Assembly (NCBI RefSeq): GCF_000442275.2
Contig: NZ_KE557314.1
Location: 775,085 to 839,084 of the forward strand
From: Litoreibacter arenae DSM 19593
GTDB lineage: Bacteria; Pseudomonadota; Alphaproteobacteria; Rhodobacterales; Rhodobacteraceae
Direction: 5' to 3'
Length of the DNA: 64,000 nucleotides
Shown here piece after piece: positions 58,119-64,000 of this stretch; position 1 is the first letter of the stretch; each line of letters begins with the position of its first letter. The position numbers were made by a program, and so were the translations under genes. A model generated the notes under the pieces. The model saw only the letters and a program-made list of their open reading frames with translations. It had not been told where the DNA came from and made no database searches.

Positions 58119-59663
58119 TTACGCGAACCACCAGCGTTCCGCCATGCGGGAGCCGTCCATCTGGAAGTTGTTCCCGATGTTCTCCCCATGCGCCAGCGCA
58201 GACGACGCCGCGTCCACGTAGTTGGCGTACATCGGAATGACGGTGGACCCGCGGGTCGACAGGATTTCCTGCATCTCGTGATAAATCACGCGGCGTTTGT
58301 CGCTGTCGAGTTCCTTGCGACCCGCATAAAGCAGTTCCTGGAAGCGCGGATCGTCCCAGTTGCTTTCGTTCCACGGCACACCCGCCTCATAGGCGGTTGC
58401 GAACATCCAGTCCTCCGTGGCGCGGCCCGAGTAGTAGCTGGCGCACCAAGGCTTCTTGAGCCAGACGTTCGACCAGTAGCCGTCATCGGGTTCCTGCACG
58501 ACATTGATGTTGATGCCGAGTTTCTTCGCTGACGACTGATAAAGCTGCCCCGCGTCGATCGCCCCGTTGAACGCAGCGTTCGCGATGTGAAGATCGACGT
58601 TCAATTCCCCGATACCGGACTTGTCGAGGTGGAATTTCACCTTGTCGGGATCATACTCGATCTGCGGAAGATCGGCGGCGTAGTATTGGTTTGCCGGGCC
58701 AATCGGATGGTCGTTGGCGACTGCGCCGTGGCCTTGCAAGATCTTGTCCACCAGTTCCTGACGATCAACCGCGTGTTTCAACGCCAGACGCACGTCGAGA
58801 TTATCGAACGGTGCTACATTGGACAGCATCGGCAACGTGTAGTGCTGGTTGCCCGTCACTTCGAAAATCGTGATGCGAGGGTTGGCGCGCATCAGCGGCT
58901 CGGTTTTGAAGTCGATGCGGTTCACGGCGTCGACCTGACCCGTCATCAACGCGTTCATGCGGGCAGATGTGTCGTTGATTGCGATGTATTCGATCTCGTC
59001 GAACCAACCGGCAGAGCCGTCCTTGTAGTGGCTGGCAACGCGCTTGCCGACGAAACGCACGCCGGGGTCGAAGGAGACGGCCTCATACAAGCCGGTGCCA
59101 ATACCTTTGGCGATGGCTTCGTCGACCTGGCCTGCCGGGAACATCACGATATGGTAGTCAGACAGCAGGAACGGGAAGTCGGCATTGCCTGCTTCCAAAG
59201 TCAACTCGACTTCGTGCTCGTTAATTTTTTTCATCTCGCTAATAGCCGACACGATCGGCTGTGCCGCCGATTTCGCGCCTTCGGCGGTGTGCATCGCCAG
59301 CGATTCCAGCACGTCGTCGGCGCCGAACGCTTTGCCGTTATGGAAGGTCACACCCTGGCGCAGCTTGAAGGTCCAGACTTTGGCGTCGGGGCTGGCTTCC
59401 CAGCTTTCTGCAAGCTCCCCGCGCAACTGGCCGTCGGGGCCCACTTCGGTCAGGCAGTCGAAAACGCAACCATGACAACAGTTGATCATGAAGGCGTCGG
59501 AATGGGTCCGTGCGTCCCAGCTATCAGAGGTATTGGCCCCGTTGAGGCCCATCCGCAGGCGGCCGCCCCTCTTGGCTTGGGCTCGCAGCGGCAAGCCCGT
59601 CGCCGACAGAACGCCCGCAGCAACGCCCGTCTTGAGCAGGCTGCGTCTTGAAATTTGTGACAT
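58119..59663 (-). CDS. ABC transporter substrate-binding protein, dipeptide/oligopeptide type
   Basis: A 514-residue family-5 solute-binding protein (DppA/OppA type). SRRSLLK at residues 5-11 and a hydrophobic stretch give a Tat-like signal, so export is likely by the Tat route with cleavage near residue 30. The body shows [18 protein letters not shown] and a conserved [15 protein letters not shown]. The substrate (peptide, opine or other) is not readable. It is the gene at the downstream end of a minus-strand operon coding the whole importer. Confidence 0.88.
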   Translation of the reverse strand: MSQISRRSLLKTGVAAGVLSATGLPLRAQAKRGGRLRMGLNGANTSDSWDARTHSDAFMINCCHGCVFDCLTEVGPDGQLRGELAESWEASPDAKVWTFKLRQGVTFHNGKAFGADDVLESLAMHTAEGAKSAAQPIVSAISEMKKINEHEVELTLEAGNADFPFLLSDYHIVMFPAGQVDEAIAKGIGTGLYEAVSFDPGVRFVGKRVASHYKDGSAGWFDEIEYIAINDTSARMNALMTGQVDAVNRIDFKTEPLMRANPRITIFEVTGNQHYTLPMLSNVAPFDNLDVRLALKHAVDRQELVDKILQGHGAVANDHPIGPANQYYAADLPQIEYDPDKVKFHLDKSGIGELNVDLHIANAAFNGAIDAGQLYQSSAKKLGININVVQEPDDGYWSNVWLKKPWCASYYSGRATEDWMFATAYEAGVPWNESNWDDPRFQELLYAGRKELDSDKRRVIYHEMQEILSTRGSTVIPMYANYVDAASSALAHGENIGNNFQMDGSRMAERWWFA

Positions 59664-59738
59664 GAGTGGTCTCCCAGTTGGTTATCGTTAGTGCGGTTGA
59701 TCCGCAGTTATATCCACCTCCCCAAGAGGCGATTCGTT

Positions 59739-61385
59739 TTACATCTTATCAACAGCGGCGTCGCCGAGGTTATCAACTCCACGTTCGCGCAGAAGATTGT
59801 CCAGCCAGTCCGGGTCCATTTCCGGCACCGAAGACAGCAGAAGGTCGGTGTAGGGGTGGTGCGGCGGCGTGAACATTTCCTTCTTTGGCCCCTGTTCCAC
59901 CACTTCGCCTTCCTTCATCACGATCACCTCGTCCGCGATGGACCGCACGGTAGCCAGATCGTGGGTGATGAACATATAGCTGAGGCCCAGCTCATCCTGT
60001 AACTTTGCAAGCAAGCGCAGTATGCCTTCGGCCACCAGTTGGTCCAGCGCCGACGTCACCTCGTCGCAGATAATAAACTTAGGCTCCGCCGCCAAAGCCC
60101 GCGCGATGCCAATACGTTGCTTTTGGCCGCCAGACAGCTCGGACGGAAGCCGGTTGAAGTATTCCGTCGGCTCTAGCTCGATCTCGGCCAACAATTCCTC
60201 AACGCGCTTGCGCTTCTCGCGGCCTTTTAGTCCCATGTAGAATTCGACAGGCCGCCCGATGGTTTCCCCGATGCTCTTGCGCGGGTTCAGGGCCGTATCT
60301 GCCATCTGGTAAATCATCTGCGCCTGACGCAGCTGGTCCTTGTTGCGCTGCTTGTAGCTAAGCGGCAGCGGCGTGCCGTCAAATTCGATATGCCCGATAC
60401 GCGGCGGCAAAAGGCCGGTGATGCAGCGTGCGGTGGTCGACTTTCCGGAGCCGGACTCGCCCACAACCGCCACCGTGCGACCGGCGTGAATGTCAAAGCT
60501 GACATCGTGCAGGACATCCACGGTGCCATAAGCGGCGGTCACGTTCTGGATACTGACGACCGGGGTGGCGCTCACGTTGATCGCGGGTTTCGTGGGGCGC
60601 TCGAAGCTGCGCACGGCCCAAAGGGATTTGGTATATTCTTCCTTCGGCGCGGACAGCATGGTGCGGGTGTCCGCCTCTTCGACCTCGTCGCCTTTCAGCA
60701 GCACTTTGATCTTGTCCGCCATCTGCGCGACCACGGCCAGATCGTGCGTGATATAGATCGCGGAGGTGTTGAACTGCTCGACGATATCACGAATGGAGGC
60801 CAGCACCTCGATCTGGGTCGTCACATCCAGCGCCGTGGTCGGCTCGTCGAAGATAATCAGGTCGGGGCGGCAGGCCATTGCCATCGCCGTCATCGCCCGT
60901 TGCAGCTGCCCGCCGGAGACCTGATGCGGATACCGGAAGCCGATTTCTTCGGGGTTGGGCAGGCGCAGGCGGCGATAAAGCTCGATCCCGTCCGCCTCGC
61001 TTTCCTTGCGGCTTGCGACGCCGTGTTGAACCGGCCCTTCGGTGTGTTGATCCATCAGCTTGTGGGCGGGGTTGAAACTGGCAGCCGCCGATTGCGCGAC
61101 ATAGGCGATGCGCTTGCCCAAAAGCCCACGCTTCACCGCTGCCGACGCCCGCACCAGATCAATTCCGTCAAATTCAATCGTACCGTTACTGATCCGCACT
61201 CCGTCACGAGTATAGCCCATGGCGGCAAGGCCCACGGTGGACTTGCCCGCACCGGATTCGCCGATCATTCCAAGAACCTCGCCCTTTTTCAGGTCGAGGC
61301 TGACGCCGTTGATAATCGGGTTCCACGTCTCGTCCGAGCGGCCTTCGATCTTCAGATCGCGAATTTTCAGCAGCACGTCGCTCAT
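59739..61385 (-). CDS. double ATPase of the peptide-type ABC importer (DppD-DppF fusion)
   Basis: A 548-residue protein with two ABC ATPase domains in one chain. Domain 1 has GESGAGKST (residues 42-50), VSGGQLQ (156-162) and LIIFDEPTTALD; domain 2 has GESGSGKST (309-317), LSGGQKQ and FIICDEVTSALD. The two normally separate DppD and DppF subunits are fused, as in many alphaproteobacterial importers. I start at ATG 61385, overlapping the permease stop as ATGA. The longer frame to 61829 is not part of the protein. Confidence 0.9.
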   Translation of the reverse strand: MSDVLLKIRDLKIEGRSDETWNPIINGVSLDLKKGEVLGMIGESGAGKSTVGLAAMGYTRDGVRISNGTIEFDGIDLVRASAAVKRGLLGKRIAYVAQSAAASFNPAHKLMDQHTEGPVQHGVASRKESEADGIELYRRLRLPNPEEIGFRYPHQVSGGQLQRAMTAMAMACRPDLIIFDEPTTALDVTTQIEVLASIRDIVEQFNTSAIYITHDLAVVAQMADKIKVLLKGDEVEEADTRTMLSAPKEEYTKSLWAVRSFERPTKPAINVSATPVVSIQNVTAAYGTVDVLHDVSFDIHAGRTVAVVGESGSGKSTTARCITGLLPPRIGHIEFDGTPLPLSYKQRNKDQLRQAQMIYQMADTALNPRKSIGETIGRPVEFYMGLKGREKRKRVEELLAEIELEPTEYFNRLPSELSGGQKQRIGIARALAAEPKFIICDEVTSALDQLVAEGILRLLAKLQDELGLSYMFITHDLATVRSIADEVIVMKEGEVVEQGPKKEMFTPPHHPYTDLLLSSVPEMDPDWLDNLLRERGVDNLGDAAVDKM

Positions 61386-62581
61386 TCTTTCAACCCCGAG
61401 GATTTGTGTAGCATCCAGTCGACGACGAAGTTTACGGCGACGGTCAGCAACGCGATAGCGCCCGCCGCCAATAACGGAGTGATTGCGACGTTCGGCGCGA
61501 AGGAGGCGAAGTTGATGAATTGCGACAGGTCGCGCACCATGGTGCCCCAATCGGCTTTGGGTGGCTGGATGCCCACGCCAAGGAAGCTGAGCGACGCGAT
61601 GGTCAGGAACACAAAACAGAAGCGAAGCCCGAATTCGGCCAGCAAAGGTGCCAGCGCATTGGGCAACATTTCGCGGAAGATCAGGTAGCCGAGTCCCTCC
61701 CCGCGCAACTTTGCGGCCTCGATGTAATCCATCACCACGATGTTCTGCCCGACCGCGCGAGACAGGCGAAACACGCGGGTGCTGTCGATAAGCGCGATGA
61801 TGAGGATCATGTAGATGGTAACCAGCCACGCCTCACTGCCTGCCCACGCCGTTGCGATGGTCATCAGCAGCAGCGCAAAGATCAGTGCGGGGATGGCCAT
61901 CATGGCATCGACCATGCGCGACAGAAGCTGATCCAGCCAACCGCCCAAAGTGGCCGCAAGAAAGCCAAGCGTGCCGCCGAGCAGGAACGCCAGACAGGTG
62001 GTGATGAAGGCAATGCCAACTGTGTTCTGAGCGCCGTAGATCAAGCGGCTGAGAATGTCGCGGCCGATTTGGTCGGTGCCAAGCGGGAATTCCGGGTTGC
62101 CCCCCAGCGCCGGATCACCGCCCGCGACGATATTTGCATTCGCCAGAATCTCCTCCTGCCCGTAAGGCGCAATGAAGCCGGCGAAGATCGACACAATCGC
62201 ATAGGCAATGATGATCATGACCCCAAACGCGGCTGTCAGCGGCATGGAGCGGAACAGCTTTTTGCTGCCCTCTGTCCCGACATTGCGGAAGATCGTCCGG
62301 AACACCCACGCGGCGGCGGCAGCCATCAGCAGGCCCATCACGGCCCAGCGGAAGAAGATCACGCCAGCTTGCGGCACGCCGTCCACGTCCTTGGGTTGGA
62401 AGAAATACCATAGCGAGAATATGATCGCGGCTGTCGCCAGCACGTACCCAAACGCAACGCCAAGCGGCATGTCGCGGAAATAGGGTTTGTTGTCGGTCGC
62501 CTTCTGCGCGGCCGAACGGAAGCCCCACGCAATGGCGAGCATCACGAGCAAACCTCCGATGATCCAGATCAGGGCGGTCAT
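61382..62581 (-). CDS. ABC importer permease, DppC type, with extra N-terminal membrane region
   Basis: A 399-residue inner-membrane permease. The C-terminal 280 residues are a DppC/OppC-type permease (GTDQIGRDILSRLIYGAQNT, EAAKLRGEGLGYLIFREMLPNALAP as EAA loop). The first 110 residues are extra, with about three hydrophobic segments, and repeat the pre-helix motif of the permease proper: FRDMPLGVAFG at 35-45 and FRSMPLTAAFG at 110-120. Typical DppC is about 300 residues. It overlaps both neighbouring genes by four bases. Confidence 0.87.
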   Translation of the reverse strand: MTALIWIIGGLLVMLAIAWGFRSAAQKATDNKPYFRDMPLGVAFGYVLATAAIIFSLWYFFQPKDVDGVPQAGVIFFRWAVMGLLMAAAAAWVFRTIFRNVGTEGSKKLFRSMPLTAAFGVMIIIAYAIVSIFAGFIAPYGQEEILANANIVAGGDPALGGNPEFPLGTDQIGRDILSRLIYGAQNTVGIAFITTCLAFLLGGTLGFLAATLGGWLDQLLSRMVDAMMAIPALIFALLLMTIATAWAGSEAWLVTIYMILIIALIDSTRVFRLSRAVGQNIVVMDYIEAAKLRGEGLGYLIFREMLPNALAPLLAEFGLRFCFVFLTIASLSFLGVGIQPPKADWGTMVRDLSQFINFASFAPNVAITPLLAAGAIALLTVAVNFVVDWMLHKSSGLKE

Positions 62582-63576
62582 TTCGGATGCCTCAGGCGCG
62601 GGTTGGAGATGATCGACAGAATATCCGCCGTCAGGTTGAGCAGAATATAGACCGCCGCGAAGATCAGGCAGCAGGCTTGCACCACGGGGATGTCACGGAT
62701 CTTGACGCTGTCCACGAACAACTGGCCGATGCCGGGATAGACGAAGACCACTTCGACCACGACGACGCCGGTAACCAGATAGGCGAGGTTCAATGCAACA
62801 ACTGTGATGATCGGTGCCAGCGCATTCGGCAGGGCGTGGGTTACGATCACCCGCATGGGTGAAAGCCCCTTCAGCCGCGCCATTTCGATGTATGGCGAGG
62901 CCAGCAGATTGATGATGGCGGCGCGCGTCATCCGCATCATCTGTGCGGTAACGGCCAGCGTCAGGGTCAATGCGGGCAGCATGGTTTTGTTCAGCCGGTC
63001 GCTGAATTCCATGCCCGGAAAGATGTTGGACAGGGACGGGAACACTGGGTTCAGCACCGCGAGAAACAGGATCAGAATATAGGCCAGAAAGAACTCGGGG
63101 CTGGAGATTGCGGATAAGGTCGACACGTTCATCGCCTTGTCGAAAGCCGTATTGCGATAAAGCGCGGTCAGAATGCCGAGCGTCACGGCCAGCGGCACGG
63201 AAATCGCGGCGCTGACACCTGCGAGGAAAAGCGTATTCTTCAAACGCGGCACGATCTGGTCCACCACGGTGACCACTTCGCCGCCTGTGCTTGCGCCGGT
63301 GAATGACTGGAACAAGGCCTGCGACATCGGGATGCCGAAATCCCCACGCAACACACCGGATAGCCAGCTGAAATACCGCGAGAGCGGGCTTTCATTCAGC
63401 CCGAGCTGTTCCCTGATTGCGTTCACCGCCTCTGCGGTTGCCCCTTGTCCAAGAATGGATTCCGCAAAATCTCCGGGCAGTGCGTTAACAGCTATGAATA
63501 TGATGATTGAAACCGCAAAGAGGGTGAGTAATCCCAACAGCAGCCGTTGTAAGATAATCCGTATGAGTCCAGCCAC
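62578..63576 (-). CDS. ABC importer permease, DppB type
   Basis: A 332-residue permease with about six membrane helices (LIRIILQRLLLGLLTLFAVSIIIF first, IARLKGLSPMRVIVTHALPNALAPII as EAA loop near residue 230). It pairs with the DppC-type subunit downstream. The start is uncertain: GTG 63576 or GTG 63588 (four residues longer); both have only weak GGGA upstream. The frame continues to 63729 without family likeness. It is the first gene of the operon reading leftward. Confidence 0.88.
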   Translation of the reverse strand: MAGLIRIILQRLLLGLLTLFAVSIIIFIAVNALPGDFAESILGQGATAEAVNAIREQLGLNESPLSRYFSWLSGVLRGDFGIPMSQALFQSFTGASTGGEVVTVVDQIVPRLKNTLFLAGVSAAISVPLAVTLGILTALYRNTAFDKAMNVSTLSAISSPEFFLAYILILFLAVLNPVFPSLSNIFPGMEFSDRLNKTMLPALTLTLAVTAQMMRMTRAAIINLLASPYIEMARLKGLSPMRVIVTHALPNALAPIITVVALNLAYLVTGVVVVEVVFVYPGIGQLFVDSVKIRDIPVVQACCLIFAAVYILLNLTADILSIISNPRLRHPK

Positions 63577-63676
63577 AGGCTTGTGCACATCCCAGCAGTT
63601 TCCCAGAATGGATCGAGCGTAGCGGCTTCGCGCGATCTGTAAACCCGTAGCAGAAAAAATACGCGATTTTGGTGTC

Positions 63677-64000
63677 TTAGAGTCCCAATTCTGCGTGTCT
63701 GAATCGCATGCTGTCCATAATGCGCACAAGCTCGGCGGTTATGGAGGGCTCCGACAGCGCGTGGCCGGAGGCTTTGATCATCCGCAGATCGGCTTTTTCC
63801 CAACCATCGGCCAGCCGGTAGGCAGAGATAGGCGGACAGATCATGTCGTACCGTCCCTGCACAATTGTGGTGGGGATATGCTCGATCACATCGCGATTAG
63901 CGAGGATCTGGCCGTCGCTTTCGAGAAAGCCCTTGTTGATGAAATAGTGGTTTTCAAGCCGCGCGAAGGCCCTGGCGTAATCGGCTGGCGCGTTTCCGAC
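63677..64000 (-). CDS. pip: prolyl aminopeptidase, C-terminal part (5' end outside window)
   Basis: The minus-strand frame is open from the window edge and ends TAA at 63677-63679, showing the last 107 residues. They match proline iminopeptidases: FARLENHYFINKGF, then VQGRYDMICPP with the acid residue, and the catalytic His in ASGHALSEP. The nucleophile Ser lies outside the window. The enzyme cuts N-terminal Pro from peptides in the cytoplasm. It lies upstream of the peptide-type importer operon, 100 bases away, a fitting neighbour but not proof of shared use. Confidence 0.85.
   Translation of the reverse strand, partial: VGNAPADYARAFARLENHYFINKGFLESDGQILANRDVIEHIPTTIVQGRYDMICPPISAYRLADGWEKADLRMIKASGHALSEPSITAELVRIMDSMRFRHAELGL

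Noticed and set aside
60390-61688. 432-codon plus-strand open frame across the ABC ATPase gene
   Set aside because: Antisense shadow of a well-defined double ATPase.

Overview
The window is a stretch of alphaproteobacterial chromosome, almost certainly Rhodobacteraceae (Roseobacter-like). The case for this is high GC, the gene orders lptC-lptA-lptB-hpf-ptsN, rimP-nusA-ylxR-infB and hemJ-oriC-maf-aroE-coaE-dnaQ-secB-fxsA-Tim44-mltA-smr, and proteins typical of that family (GT14 plus NodH-like sulfotransferase, Hint-domain protein, DM13 protein). Genes are packed, with many 1-15 nt overlaps. I see no rRNA, tRNA, insertion sequence, prophage or CRISPR array.

Layout. 1-2535: end of a fatty-acid oxidation 3-hydroxyacyl-CoA dehydrogenase and a CoA hydrolase/transferase. 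2590-7382: RNase D, then the Kdo/LPS export genes kdsD-lptC-lptA-lptB, then hpf and ptsN. 7379-17567: surface-polysaccharide region with a two-domain sulfotransferase, a GT14 and two paralogous GT2 enzymes, galE, galU, kdsB, a PAP phosphatase (cysQ) and an ABC-2 polysaccharide permease. 17564-21734: alkB, dnaK, dnaJ and an unannotated 49-residue Cys protein. 21993-31208: maeB, mutS, grpE, hrcA, rph, rdgB, hemW.

31212-38540: parB, parA, rsmG, mnmG, mnmE, rho and hemJ, all on the minus strand, with two perfect 16-bp parS sites inside rsmG and at the start of mnmG. 38541-38935: a non-coding stretch with five DnaA-box-like 9-mers, one a perfect match, plus AT-rich blocks and three GANTC sites. 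Coding direction diverges here, so this is my oriC candidate. 38935-45107: maf, aroE, coaE, dnaQ, secB, fxsA, Tim44-domain, mltA and smr, mostly on the plus strand.

45069-52284: MFS transporter, lipoprotein hydrolase, hslU, DM13 protein, a membrane protein and hslV (hslV and hslU are split apart), and an LTD-Hint protein. 52355-57694: the translation/transcription operon rimP-nusA-ylxR-infB (minus strand), preceded by a promoter and an intrinsic terminator that together look like an attenuator. 57920-63576: a tiny membrane protein and a dipeptide/oligopeptide-type ABC importer (binding protein, fused double ATPase, two permeases). 63677-64000: end of a prolyl aminopeptidase.

Most interesting points: the combined oriC/parABS locus with a DnaA box running into the maf start codon, the rimP attenuator, the sulfated-polysaccharide gene set, the separated hslVU genes, the LTD-Hint protein, the duplicated N-terminal segment in one ABC permease, and the small CxxC protein. 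All calls come from reading the sequence. No searches or structure calculations were run.
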